Below are positions 1-8,292 of a stretch of DNA of 47,216 bases, one piece after another. The first letter of the stretch is position 1. The number at the start of each line of letters is the position of its first letter. A program made the position numbers and the translations under genes. Location of the stretch: NCBI GenBank assembly GCA_934654605.1, contig CAKUGH010000009.1:1-47216 (forward strand). Direction: 5' to 3'. This stretch comes from an uncultured Collinsella sp. Its GTDB lineage: Bacteria > Actinomycetota > Coriobacteriia > Coriobacteriales > Coriobacteriaceae. Below the pieces are notes generated by a model. That model had not been told where the DNA came from. It made no database searches and saw only the letters and a program-made list of their open reading frames with translations.

Positions 1-154
1 ACAGTGTCGTTTACGTGTCGCGACATTGTCGCTTTAGACAAGTATGGCATAACCCTGATGAAGATCTTTAGGACAAGGACCATTGCTTCGTATAGTGCGG
101 GTATAAATATGCTCCGGACAGCCCTGCCGCATCCCAGCGGTCGGTCACCGACCT

Positions 155-193
155 TATTCCTCAAAACTGAATCATTTTCATTTTTGAGGAATA
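155..193. repeat. Short inverted repeat (hairpin)
   Basis: A 12-bp arm (TATTCCTCAAAA, 155-166) pairs with TTTTGAGGAATA (182-193) across a 15-base AT-rich loop. It lies in the first 230 bases, where no convincing gene is seen. It could belong to the 3' end of a gene outside the window or be an intergenic palindrome. No function can be assigned. Confidence 0.55.
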
Positions 194-230
194 GGATTAA
201 GCCGAAGGTAGCCATTCTCTCGGATCACGC

Positions 231-265
231 AAAAGCCCCTCCCCGGCTGCCCGAGGAGGGCTTCG
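231..265 (-). terminator. Rho-independent terminator of the folPK/birA-like operon
   Basis: Read on the minus strand, a GC-rich imperfect stem (GAAGCCCTCC paired with GGAGGGGCTTTT) lies about 35 bases after the stop codon of the BirA-like gene and runs into a short T tract. It is the natural end of the folPK/birA-like transcript. Confidence 0.7.
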
Positions 266-299
266 CTGTCATGGTTATCCTTGGGCGCGAACGCCTGCG

Positions 300-1001
300 C
301 TACAGTCCGCGAATCCGCACGGCCTCGGGTGGAAACTCTTGCTCGCCGGCGTCGGTCTTGATGGTCGCGCGGCCCCAGATGTCCAGGCCCGCAAACACAC
401 CGACTGCGAGCGGCAGACCGTTGGGCGACACCGCCGCAACCTGACGGCCCAGCAGCGGCACCATGTCGAAGTACTCGCCCAGCACCGGGGCCAGCGGACC
501 GGCGGCGCCCTGTGGTGTGTTGGCAGCAACCGCCCAGGCGTCAACGCGAGCGAGCACCGCCGCGGCCAGTGCCTCGACCAGCACCTCGTCGCCCATATCC
601 ACGCCGAGCTCGCCCAGTGCCGCACGCTCGACATCCACCGTCACCGCGGCAAACATGCCCGCAGCACCGGCACCGCCGTTGACGGCGACGCGCGCGAGCG
701 ACGTCTCAAACGCAGGCGCGCCGCACACGATGTCGCTCGGCCACTGGATGCCCACTTTGCCGGCAAGCCCCAGGCCCGGCGTTGCGGCCGTGCCCGTAAG
801 CGCATCCATCATGCCCATCGCGGCCACAAACGGCAGACCGTGGAAGGCATGCATGTTCACATCGGGGCGCACGACCAGCGAAAACGTCAGCGACGCATCG
901 CCCGCGCTCCACGCACACCAGCCCGCGGCCACGCCCTCGCGACCCGCGTCGCGCGCGGCATCGAGCTCGGTGCCAGCAGCAACAGCATTCATCTCAATCA
1001 T
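300..1001 (-). CDS. Divergent BirA/LplA-like (biotin-protein ligase fold) protein
   Basis: A 233-residue protein that resembles the catalytic domain and small C-terminal domain of biotin-protein ligase. The strand FSLVVRPDVN (about 40-49) is followed by GKVGIQWPSDIVCG (about 81-94), matching the family's KWPNDI region. The C-terminal part (about 180-233, LLGRQVAAVSPNG...) matches the SH3-like BirA C-terminal domain. The glycine- and arginine-rich biotinoyl-AMP loop (family GRGRxGR) that should precede the first strand is absent; the region reads ARDAGREGVAAGWCAWSAG. The usual N-terminal helix-turn-helix is also missing. The ATG directly follows the folPK stop codon (TAGATG), so translation is coupled. 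Ligase activity is doubtful; this could be a degenerate paralogue or a relative with another substrate. Confidence 0.6.
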   Translation of the reverse strand: MIEMNAVAAGTELDAARDAGREGVAAGWCAWSAGDASLTFSLVVRPDVNMHAFHGLPFVAAMGMMDALTGTAATPGLGLAGKVGIQWPSDIVCGAPAFETSLARVAVNGGAGAAGMFAAVTVDVERAALGELGVDMGDEVLVEALAAAVLARVDAWAVAANTPQGAAGPLAPVLGEYFDMVPLLGRQVAAVSPNGLPLAVGVFAGLDIWGRATIKTDAGEQEFPPEAVRIRGL

Positions 1002-2729
1002 CTACATACGCCCCAATTCGCCCACGATATGGCCCACGCGGTCCTCGGGCTCCTTGACCTCGACGCCGTTGTAGCGGAAGAACCGCGCCGGGTCGTGCAT
1101 CAGGTCCTCGAGCGGCACCAGCACAAAGTCGCGCTCGCCGATCAGCGGATGCGGCAGGCGCAGCTTTTTGCCGCCGTGGGTCTCGCCGTCCATCCACAGC
1201 AGGTCCAAGTCGATGGTGCGCGGGCCGTTGGCCTTGGCCTTTTTGGAACGGTCGCGGCCCAGCTCGGCCTCGATCTTCATAAGCTCGTCGAGCAGCACCA
1301 GCGGCGCCAGCTCGGTCTTAATCTCGATGACGGCGTTGGCGAACGCGTCCTGGCGCGTCTCGTAGGCCGGCTCGCTCTCGTAGATGCGAGAACAGTTGGA
1401 CACGCAGGTGAGCGGAATCTCGGCGATCATGTCGCGCGCGGCGCGGATGTTGTCGCAGCGATGCCCCAGGTTGGAGCCCACGGCCACAAACGCGCGGCGC
1501 GGCTGCGGCTTGGCTACGGCCCAATAACCGTTCAGGAACTGCGCGAAGCCAGCGACATCGTGCACGCGCACGATGTTGGCGCCGGCCTGGATGGCGCCCA
1601 GGCACACGCCAAACGTGGCGGCATCGCGCGCGGCGGCCTCGGTCACGCCCGAGACGGCGCCCACAAAGCGCTTGCGCGACACGGCGCACATGAGCGGATA
1701 GCCCAGCGACGCCATCTTGGCGGTCTCGCGCTGGATGACGATATCTTCGTTGGCCGTCTTGCCAAAGCCCGGGCCGGGATCGATGCAAATGCGGTCGCGC
1801 GACACGCCGGCATGGATGAGCGTGCGGGCCTGGTCGGAAAGAAAGCCCATAACACGACGCATGATGGGCGCCGAATCGGGCAGGGTAAAGCGGCGGAGCT
1901 GCGAGGTGGGCACATACGCCTCCTCGCGGCGGGCGCTACGGCGCATCATGGCGGCCAGGTGGTCGCTGGGCTCCGGTGTGGGCTCGGGAGTTGCGGCGGC
2001 CTCGGCGACAGGGGCGACCTGCTCGGCGGCCGGTGCCTCCTGCTTCTGCTCGACCGCAGGCTCGGTCGCGGGCTCCGGGTCGCCAAACGGCAGCGAGGGC
2101 TGCACCACGCCGCCCGGAAGCTTGGCCTCCGTCTTGGGTTCGCCCAGCAGCTTGCCACGACGACGGCGGGCCGGCTTTTCGGCCTCGCGCGCAGCCTCGG
2201 CAGCCGCCTCGCGCGCCTTCTCGGCAACAAACGCCGCGGCCGAGGTATCGAGCTGCACCGTCGCATGCGTGCGCGCAGGCGCGGCAACCTCGCCGGCATG
2301 CATCACGATGACGCCGCAGGTACTCGTCGCGACAAACTCGATCATCTTGGGGTCGGTGAAGCCCGTCACGTCATTGACAATCGAGGCGCCGCAGCGCACA
2401 GCAGCCTTGGCGACCGCCACATGACGCGTGTCGATCGAGACGATGGCGCCTTCCTTTGCCAGCGCGCGCACCACGGGCAGCACGCGGCGGGCCTCTTCAT
2501 CGGGGTTGACCGGGGTAAAACCGGGGCGCGTGGACTCGCCTCCCACATCGATGATGTCGGCGCCGGCGTCGAGCATCGCCAAACCGTACTCGATAGCGGC
2601 GTCCGGGTCGAAGTGCTCACCGCCGTCGCTAAACGAATCGGGCGTCACGTTGAGGACGCCCATGATGCGCGGACGGTCAAAGCTGAGCTCGTACTTTCCG
2701 CACCGCCATGTCTTGCTGTCGTTCGCCAT
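1002..2729 (-). CDS. folP-folK: Bifunctional dihydropteroate synthase / HPPK (FolP-FolK fusion)
   Basis: A 575-residue cytoplasmic fusion catalysing two consecutive folate steps: pyrophosphorylation of hydroxymethyl-dihydropterin (C-terminal FolK, about 411-575) and its condensation with p-aminobenzoate (N-terminal FolP, about 20-405). FolP motifs seen are GVLNVTPDSFSDGG, DVGGESTRPG, DPGPGFGKT and SRKRFVG. FolK motifs are FVAVGSNLG and GPRTIDLDLL. The gene order within the protein is the reverse of the pathway order. An Ala/Glu/Pro-rich segment of about 135 residues (about 148-285) splits the FolP barrel after the VIVMHA strand. The start is set by AGGAGG six bases before the ATG at 2729; another in-frame ATG two codons upstream sits too close to that site. 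The BirA-like gene follows without a gap. Confidence 0.93.
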   Translation of the reverse strand: MANDSKTWRCGKYELSFDRPRIMGVLNVTPDSFSDGGEHFDPDAAIEYGLAMLDAGADIIDVGGESTRPGFTPVNPDEEARRVLPVVRALAKEGAIVSIDTRHVAVAKAAVRCGASIVNDVTGFTDPKMIEFVATSTCGVIVMHAGEVAAPARTHATVQLDTSAAAFVAEKAREAAAEAAREAEKPARRRRGKLLGEPKTEAKLPGGVVQPSLPFGDPEPATEPAVEQKQEAPAAEQVAPVAEAAATPEPTPEPSDHLAAMMRRSARREEAYVPTSQLRRFTLPDSAPIMRRVMGFLSDQARTLIHAGVSRDRICIDPGPGFGKTANEDIVIQRETAKMASLGYPLMCAVSRKRFVGAVSGVTEAAARDAATFGVCLGAIQAGANIVRVHDVAGFAQFLNGYWAVAKPQPRRAFVAVGSNLGHRCDNIRAARDMIAEIPLTCVSNCSRIYESEPAYETRQDAFANAVIEIKTELAPLVLLDELMKIEAELGRDRSKKAKANGPRTIDLDLLWMDGETHGGKKLRLPHPLIGERDFVLVPLEDLMHDPARFFRYNGVEVKEPEDRVGHIVGELGRM

Positions 2730-2823
2730 GAACATCCTCCTAAAATGCCCCCGCCGCCGCGCCTGGGCGCTGGCGGCGGGGTCGCTTTGCAATCAGTCTT
2801 TCTATTGTATCCGCGCACGCGGG

Positions 2824-3576
2824 CTAGAACGCAAACGCGGCCGCGATGTCGCAAGAAATCAGCAGGTCGGCATTTGCGTCCTGATCGGTAGGTGCCAGGT
2901 TGCAAATGGCCAGCGTGTCGCCGGTAAAGTAGCGCGTGAGGCCCGCCGCCGGGTACACCACGAGCGAGGTTCCGCCCACAATGAGGGCATCGGCCGCGGC
3001 GATAGCGGCAACCGCGCCGGTGAGCACGCGCTCGTCGAGCGGCTCTTCGTAGAGCACCACGTCGGGCTTGATGCGGCCGCCACATGCGGGACACACGGGC
3101 ACGCCCGCGGCGTCCTCGTGCTCGCGCGAGCAAATCCACTCGGCGCTATAGACCGCGCCGCACGCCGGACAAATGTTGCGGTGGACCGAGCCGTGCAGCT
3201 CAAACACGCGCTCCGAGCCAGCCATCTGGTGCAGGCCATCGATGTTTTGCGTCACCACGGCGTCGAGCCTGCCGGCGCGCTCCAGCTCGGCCAGTTTTGC
3301 GTGGCAGCGGTTGGGCTTGGCGTCAAGCGCAATCATCTTGGTGCGGTAGAAGTCGAAGAACTCGGCCGGATGCGCCTCGTAGAAACTGTGCGAGAGCATA
3401 GTCTCGGGCGGATAGGCAAACTGCTGATGATACAGGCCGTCCACGCTGCGAAAATCGGGGATGCCGCTCGCCGTGGAAACGCCCGCGCCGCCAAAAAACA
3501 CCACGTGGTCATGGGTTTCGAACAGCTCCGCCAGCGCGGCGGAGGCCTGCTTGGGATCCGATATTGCCTGCGTCAT
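2824..3576 (-). CDS. cobB: NAD-dependent protein deacylase, sirtuin (SIR2) family
   Basis: A 250-residue cytoplasmic sirtuin that removes acyl groups from lysines, consuming NAD and forming O-acyl-ADP-ribose. The NAD-binding motif [15 protein letters not shown] is near residues 32-46. TQNIDGLHQ and the catalytic histidine in ELHGSV lie mid-protein. Four zinc-binding cysteines are arranged as CPAC...C(12-14)...CPAC; the last pair reads [15 protein letters not shown] marks the C-terminal Rossmann strand. GGAGG six bases upstream fixes the start at 3576 rather than an upstream in-frame ATG. It lies about 95 bases before the folPK start on the same strand and is divergent from the exonuclease III gene. 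The symbol follows the bacterial family name; substrates cannot be read from sequence. Confidence 0.92.
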   Translation of the reverse strand: MTQAISDPKQASAALAELFETHDHVVFFGGAGVSTASGIPDFRSVDGLYHQQFAYPPETMLSHSFYEAHPAEFFDFYRTKMIALDAKPNRCHAKLAELERAGRLDAVVTQNIDGLHQMAGSERVFELHGSVHRNICPACGAVYSAEWICSREHEDAAGVPVCPACGGRIKPDVVLYEEPLDERVLTGAVAAIAAADALIVGGTSLVVYPAAGLTRYFTGDTLAICNLAPTDQDANADLLISCDIAAAFAF

Positions 3577-3689
3577 ATGTGTCCTCCGTCCTTGCCGCCG
3601 GGGCGGCGGCGTTCGCACCGTCGCTCGCGGACTCCGCCCCACTCTTGTTGCGCTAATCTTAAGCCTGCCAACCCCGTCGAAAGGACACC

Positions 3690-4508
3690 ATGCCTCAGAC
3701 TTACACCTTTGCTTCGTGGAACGTTAACGGCCTGCGCGCCGTGCTTAAAAAGGACCCGAGCTTTATTCAGATCGCGCAGGAACTCGACGTCGATGTCCTG
3801 GCGCTGCAGGAAACCAAGCTGCAGGAAGGCCAGGTGCAGGTCGACCTGCCCGGTTATCACCAAACCTGGAGCTACGCCGAGCGCAAGGGCTACTCGGGCA
3901 CCGCGGTCTTTAGCCGCCAGGAACCGCTGCGCGTGCTCCATGCCGACGCGCTGCTGCCCTACGCCGGCGACGGCGATGCGGCCGAGCTCGTCGCCCAGGC
4001 CGCGACCGAGGGCCGCGTCTGCGCGCTCGAGTTCGACAAGTTCTGGTTCGTCGATGTCTATACGCCCAACGCGCAAAACGAGCTCGCGCGCATCGACGTA
4101 CGCATGGCCTGGGACGATGCCTACCGTGACTTTCTGAGCGCGCTCGAGCGCGAAACCGGCAAGCCCGTGGTGACCTGCGGCGACTTTAACGTGGCACACG
4201 AGGAGATCGACCTTAAGAACCCCAAGTCCAACCGCGGCAACGCAGGCTTTTCGGACGAAGAGCGCGGCAAGTTCACCGAGCTGCTCGACGCCGGTTTTAC
4301 CGATACCTGGCGCGCGGCCAATCCGGACGTCGAGGGCGTCTACAGCTGGTGGAGCTACCGTTTTAATGCCCGCAAGAACAACGCCGGCTGGCGCATCGAC
4401 TACTTCCTGGTCAGTGATACAATCGCCGCCAACGTACGCGACACCGGCATCCGCGGCGACATCTTCGGCAGCGACCACTGCCCCGTCACCCTCACGCTGG
4501 AGCTCTAA
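3690..4508 (+). CDS. xth: Exodeoxyribonuclease III / AP endonuclease (ExoA/Xth family)
   Basis: A 272-residue Mg-dependent endonuclease/exonuclease/phosphatase-fold enzyme that cuts DNA 5' of abasic sites and degrades 3' ends in base-excision repair. The family motifs occur in order: SWNVNGLRA near the N-terminus, LQETKLQ (metal-binding Glu), the central VYTPNAQNE, GDFNVAHEEIDL (catalytic Asp/Asn), WRIDYFLVS and GSDHCPVTL (catalytic His). The length is normal for the family. GAAAGGA five bases upstream supports the ATG at 3690. It is transcribed alone, divergent from the sirtuin, and is followed by a strong hairpin at 4651-4679. Confidence 0.95.
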   Translation: MPQTYTFASWNVNGLRAVLKKDPSFIQIAQELDVDVLALQETKLQEGQVQVDLPGYHQTWSYAERKGYSGTAVFSRQEPLRVLHADALLPYAGDGDAAELVAQAATEGRVCALEFDKFWFVDVYTPNAQNELARIDVRMAWDDAYRDFLSALERETGKPVVTCGDFNVAHEEIDLKNPKSNRGNAGFSDEERGKFTELLDAGFTDTWRAANPDVEGVYSWWSYRFNARKNNAGWRIDYFLVSDTIAANVRDTGIRGDIFGSDHCPVTLTLEL

Positions 4509-4594
4509 ACCCAAATGGTCCCTCGGTGACGGAGGAAAACGGATTATTTTGGGCCTCGTGAGGGTATCCGCGTGACCCATCCGCCACGAAACAC

Positions 4595-4730
4595 GCCCAT
4601 CTACTACGTTTAAGCCACCACCCTCAACCACAGCGAACAACGCAAAAAGAAAACCGCAGGTAGAAAGCCTGCGGTTTTTCATAAAACGCGGTCATGGTCG
4701 GGGGTATCAGGCTAAACGTAGTAGATGGGC
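4595..4730. repeat. Palindromic intergenic element, copy 1
   Basis: Perfect 18-bp inverted arms (GCCCATCTACTACGTTTA at 4595-4612 and its complement at 4713-4730) enclose a second hairpin (AAACCGCAGG / CCTGCGGTTT, 4651-4677). The inner motif AAAACCGCAGGTAGA and a later TGGTCGG recur in copy 2 (4839-5002). The phrase GACGGAGG(A/T)(A/T)AACGGAT precedes both copies, at about 4528 and 4778. The element lies between exonuclease III and the ECF S gene, and no ORF is evident in it. Confidence 0.7.
4651..4679 (+). terminator. Terminator after exonuclease III
   Basis: A perfect 10-bp stem (AAACCGCAGG with CCTGCGGTTT) has a 7-base loop and ends in a T run. An A-rich tract precedes it, so it may work in both directions. 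It also forms the inner hairpin of the palindromic element copy 1, about 140 bases after the exonuclease III stop codon. Confidence 0.75.
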
Positions 4731-4838
4731 CGATTTCGTAGCGGGCGGGTTCAGTTGACTCCCCGAGGACGTCTGGGGACGGAGGATAACGGATCAATTG
4801 GCTCTCTGAGGGCCATGATGCCCGTCATATCAACCGGC

Positions 4839-5002
4839 CATTTCAAAACTATGCCAGTTTACGGGGCTGAATCGCAGATGCCTAACCACACGCAATTCGA
4901 GCAAAATAAAACCGCAGGTAGACGGCTCGTCTATTTTCGAAAAATGCCGGTATGGTCGGCCCGCGTCAATCCAGCCCCGTAAACCGGCATAGTTTTGAAA
5001 TG
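4839..5002. repeat. Palindromic intergenic element, copy 2
   Basis: Arms of 31 bp (starting CATTTCAAAACTATGCC at 4839) pair with 4972-5002 with one mismatch. The interior contains AAAACCGCAGGTAGACGG, homologous to the inner hairpin of copy 1, although its pairing partner has diverged. The arms differ entirely in sequence from those of copy 1, so the architecture is conserved while the arm sequence is not. The right arm ends about 40 bases from the stop codon of the minus-strand ECF S gene. No coding potential is seen. Confidence 0.7.
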
Positions 5003-5043
5003 ACACCGAAGCTGCACTGATTCCCACCCCGGCGCAACCGCCA

Positions 5044-5757
5044 CTACAGCCCGTACTTCACGACGACGCGGTTGATGCGGCGACACCAGGGCTTGTACAG
5101 AGCAGCCAAGAACACGCAGGTCGCGAGGCCATGCGTGATGTCGAACGGCACCGCCGTAGCAAGACGCGCTATGGCGCCTGCCCAGGTGAGCGGCTGCACA
5201 AAACCGATGATGTCATACGCGTTGATCACGACGCCATACAGCAGGCCCGACGCAAAGCCATACGCCAACAGCGCCGGCATTCGCACGGTTCCATCGGCGC
5301 GGTCAAACGCGCCCGCATGCGCCAGTGCGCCACCGATATAGCCCACCAGACCCCAGGCATACATCTGCCACGGCGTCCACATACCCTGTCCAAAAAAGAA
5401 ATTACTGGTCAGCGCTGCCAACGCGCCAACCATAAAACCATTGCGACGGCCAAGTGTCGCACCCGCGATAATGGTGATAGCGCTCACGGGCTTAAAATCG
5501 GGAATGGGCCCAAACAGGATGCGACCCGCCGCGGCCAGCGCCGCCAGCACCAGCGTGGGCATGATCTGGCGCAGGCCTGGACGTGATGTCTCATAGCCCG
5601 CAAAAAACAGTGCGAGCACGAGCGCCACTACCACCAGCATGGCAAGCGCCGCCTGCTCAATGCCCGCCAGCAGCGCCGCAGTCATCACTGCCGGCACCGC
5701 CAGGAGCAGCGGAATCTCCATTTTTGTGAGTAGGTGCGAGGCGCGATGATCCGTCAT
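5044..5757 (-). CDS. ECF transporter substrate-binding (S) component, CbrT-like
   Basis: A 237-residue integral membrane protein with about six hydrophobic segments. It is the vitamin-binding S subunit of an energy-coupling factor importer. The stretch PDFKPVSAITIIAGATLG, then SNFFFGQGMWTPWQMYAWGL, resembles the S-component family that includes the cobalamin binder CbrT; cobalamin is therefore a guess for the substrate. The start at 5757 lies five bases beyond the stop codon of the ATPase gene, as expected for coupled translation. A longer upstream reading would overlap the ATPase gene. It is the last gene of the ecfT-ecfA-ecfS operon and is followed by two palindromic elements. Confidence 0.85.
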   Translation of the reverse strand: MTDHRASHLLTKMEIPLLLAVPAVMTAALLAGIEQAALAMLVVVALVLALFFAGYETSRPGLRQIMPTLVLAALAAAGRILFGPIPDFKPVSAITIIAGATLGRRNGFMVGALAALTSNFFFGQGMWTPWQMYAWGLVGYIGGALAHAGAFDRADGTVRMPALLAYGFASGLLYGVVINAYDIIGFVQPLTWAGAIARLATAVPFDITHGLATCVFLAALYKPWCRRINRVVVKYGL

Positions 5758-5761
5758 CCCA

Positions 5762-7405
5762 TCACACCCTGTAGAACACGTTGTCGGCAAAGAAATCTGC
5801 CGGAGGCTCCATGCAGGCGATCTCGCCATCGAACATCATGGCGACGTCGTCGGACACCTGCTCGGCAAAGTCTAAGTCGTGCGTGGCCATGATGACGGTG
5901 CCGCCGGCCTGCGCATGCTCGCGCAGGGCTCGGGCGATAATGCAGCGACTTGCCAGATCAAGGCCCTTGGTGGGCTCATCAAGCAGCAGCAGCTCCGGAC
6001 CAATCAACAGCAGCTTTGCCAACGCAAGCAGCTGGCGCTGGCCGCCCGAAAGATCGTACGGGTGACGCGCCTCCAAGCCCGCCAGGCCCAGGCGCGCTGT
6101 CTGCTCCTGTGCTGCAGCCTCGTCGTATCCGCAGGCCGAAGCCCATTCCATCAGCTCGTCACGCACCGTCTCGGCAACCAGCAGGGCCTTGGGGTTCTGT
6201 GGCAGCAGCGCCGCCGAAGCCGTCCCACGCACCATGCGGCCACGCTGCAGCTTAGCCGTCTTGGCCAGCACCGAGAGCATCGTCGACTTGCCGCAGCCGT
6301 TTCCGCCCACGACCGCATGCACCGCGCCGACCGAAAACGTCACATCGAGCCCGCGCAGCACCCAACCGCCCGCGCGATCGTAGCGAAACCAGCCTTCCGA
6401 CAGGGTGGTAGCCGACCCGCCGTGCATTTTTTGGAGTATTCTGCTTCCATCCGTGCTCGGGAAGGCTTCCGAGCCGTTCTCGAGCGACGTTTGTGCCACA
6501 AATTCGGACGATTTGTCCAATTCCAAACTTTTTTTCGCGCTCGATACGTCCCCGGGCGGCTCCAGAGAGCCCAAATTGTCCTCACGCCTGCTGAATACTC
6601 CGTTTTTTGCACATCGGATGGTACCCCACCCCAACATGTCATCGGCAAGCAGCGATTCTCGGCGTCCCAAAGAAGCCATATCCGCCACCTCGCGCACCCG
6701 ACCGCCCTCAATCCGGTACGCACACGTCGCATACTCGAGCATCGGCCGCGGTTGATGCGTAGCCACAACAACCGTGCAGCCCAGCTCACGGTTCACGCGA
6801 AACAACGCGTGCAGAAAATTCTTCTCGGCAACGGGATCGAGCTGGGACGTGGGCTCGTCGAGTAGCAGCACACGCGGACGCAGCGCCAGGACGGCGGCAA
6901 GCGACAGCAGCTGCTTGCGGCCACCCGAAAGCGTATCGGTATCGCGATGCAGCCAGTCCTCCAGACCAAAGAAATAACTGGTCTCGGCAACACGGCGGCG
7001 CATCTCGTCGCGCGACACACCCAGATTCTCTAGGCCAAACGCCATCTCGTGCCACACGGTCTCGCACACGATCTGGTTCTCGGGATCCTGGAACACGTAG
7101 CCCACGCGCTCCGCAGACGCGCGCACGTCCATGTCGGCAACGTTCTCGCCCAGCACGCGCGCATCGCCAGTGCGCTCGCCCGCCGGAGCGATCTCGGGCT
7201 TGAGCAGCGACAGCAGCGTCGACTTACCCGATCCGGTACCGCCAACAAGCAGTGCAAATGCACCTTGGGGAACAGACCAGTCGAGCCCTTCGAGCACCGC
7301 AGCATCAGCCCCGGGGTAGGCAAAGCTCAGGCTCCGCACCTCAATCGCCGGCATATCCGGGCCGCACGCCGCACCCGACACCGAGTCCCCATCCAACCGA
7401 GCCAT
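5762..7405 (-). CDS. ecfA: ECF transporter ATPase, fused EcfA1-EcfA2
   Basis: A 547-residue cytoplasmic ATPase carrying two ABC domains that power an ECF vitamin importer. Domain 1 (about 20-250) has Walker A GGTGSGKST, signature LSGGRKQ and Walker B LLLDEPTSQLD. Domain 2 (about 330-547) has GGNGCGKST, LSGGQRQ and LLLDEPTKGLD. In many bacteria these are two separate genes. The linker (about 265-328) is Ser/Glu/Lys-rich, differs from its surroundings in base composition, and is encoded by a 189-bp segment bounded by inverted repeats. The ATG overlaps the ecfT stop codon (TGATG), indicating translational coupling. The S component follows four bases after its stop. Confidence 0.93.
   Translation of the reverse strand: MARLDGDSVSGAACGPDMPAIEVRSLSFAYPGADAAVLEGLDWSVPQGAFALLVGGTGSGKSTLLSLLKPEIAPAGERTGDARVLGENVADMDVRASAERVGYVFQDPENQIVCETVWHEMAFGLENLGVSRDEMRRRVAETSYFFGLEDWLHRDTDTLSGGRKQLLSLAAVLALRPRVLLLDEPTSQLDPVAEKNFLHALFRVNRELGCTVVVATHQPRPMLEYATCAYRIEGGRVREVADMASLGRRESLLADDMLGWGTIRCAKNGVFSRREDNLGSLEPPGDVSSAKKSLELDKSSEFVAQTSLENGSEAFPSTDGSRILQKMHGGSATTLSEGWFRYDRAGGWVLRGLDVTFSVGAVHAVVGGNGCGKSTMLSVLAKTAKLQRGRMVRGTASAALLPQNPKALLVAETVRDELMEWASACGYDEAAAQEQTARLGLAGLEARHPYDLSGGQRQLLALAKLLLIGPELLLLDEPTKGLDLASRCIIARALREHAQAGGTVIMATHDLDFAEQVSDDVAMMFDGEIACMEPPADFFADNVFYRV
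6423..6611. repeat. Inverted-repeat-bounded insert encoding the EcfA linker
   Basis: GGAGTATTC (6433-6441) and GAATACTCC (6593-6601) form a terminal inverted repeat. Both ends also carry a six-T run next to TGCA or TTGCA. The 189-bp segment is a multiple of three and is read through as residues of about 265-328 of the fused ATPase. It is visibly AT-richer than the flanking ABC domains. It looks like a small palindromic element fixed in frame. Confidence 0.5.
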
Positions 7406-8292
7406 CAGCCAAACCTCTTCTCGTCAATCGCGTGTAACACGCAGGGCAGCACCATCCAGGCAGCGTACACGACATAGCCCAGCCACGGCGCGGGCACCGA
7501 AAGCTGCGGGTAAAACGAATACTGCGTCGTCGCGGTCCATGCCACCGCCACCGCGGCGGCACCAAACACCGCAAGTCCAACCAGCGCGGCAACTTCGCCG
7601 CGCCCCAGCCGATACCGCGCATACGTCGTACGGCGCGTCGTGGCGCCCCATCCGCGCGAGCGCATGGCGTCCGCGCGCTCAAGCGAATCTTCCATGCCCC
7701 AGCCCATCAGCACGCTCGACGCCCGCAGGCGCGATCGCACGGGATCGATGGGCGCACGCCCCGGCATATCGATCGCGTCCTGCACCGCCAGCACCGTGCG
7801 GCCGCGGCGCAAAAACTGTGGAATAAGCCGCATGCACATCGAAATCATGAGCGCGATCACCGGCGCGGCGTTGCCCAACAGTGCGAGCACCTTATCGTAT
7901 TCGAGCATCGACGCCGCGGCCTCAAACCACAGCACGCTCGCCACGAACAGCCCACCCATGCAAAGGCCGTACATCATGCTCTCCAAATACACCACGCGCA
8001 TGCCAATATGGAAAAGCTCGGTCGAGCCCGATGCACTAAACAGCGGGTTGACCAGCGCAATGATCAAAATTACCGGCAGCTGCCAGCGAAGCGCCCCCAA
8101 CGTGCGGGCAGCCCCGCGCGTCGCAAATCCATACGCCAACCCGCCCGCGAGCGACAGCGCAATCAGCACCGGCTGCATCGAGAACATAGTGAGTCCCAGC
8201 GTCAGCACCATATAGAGTGCCGGCACCGCCGGATGCGACATCGAGAACGCCGCCATGGGCTCGGCGCCCGAATCCTCTCGCATGTTGTCCAT
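7405..8292 (-). CDS. ecfT: ECF transporter transmembrane component EcfT
   Basis: A membrane protein of about 295 residues that couples the two ATPase domains to the S component. It has about five to six hydrophobic segments. The cytoplasmic coupling helix ends in ADAMRSRGWG, the Ala-Arg-Gly motif typical of EcfT, and a second helical region, SMCMRLIPQFLRRGR, precedes it. The ATG at 8292 follows a GGGGGT stretch by about five bases; a GTG two codons upstream (8298) is an alternative. It is the first gene of the ECF operon and is divergent from glmU across about 200 bases. Confidence 0.88.
   Translation of the reverse strand: MDNMREDSGAEPMAAFSMSHPAVPALYMVLTLGLTMFSMQPVLIALSLAGGLAYGFATRGAARTLGALRWQLPVILIIALVNPLFSASGSTELFHIGMRVVYLESMMYGLCMGGLFVASVLWFEAAASMLEYDKVLALLGNAAPVIALMISMCMRLIPQFLRRGRTVLAVQDAIDMPGRAPIDPVRSRLRASSVLMGWGMEDSLERADAMRSRGWGATTRRTTYARYRLGRGEVAALVGLAVFGAAAVAVAWTATTQYSFYPQLSVPAPWLGYVVYAAWMVLPCVLHAIDEKRFG

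Noticed and set aside
1..230. Plus-strand frame beginning at position 4
   Set aside because: The translation has no family resemblance and runs into the antisense of the BirA-like gene; only a hairpin is supportable here.
339..2891. 850-codon open frame on the plus strand opposite folPK
   Set aside because: It is antisense to a gene with clear FolP and FolK motifs, has His/Arg/Gly-rich low-complexity sequence and no family resemblance. Long antisense frames are expected at this GC content.
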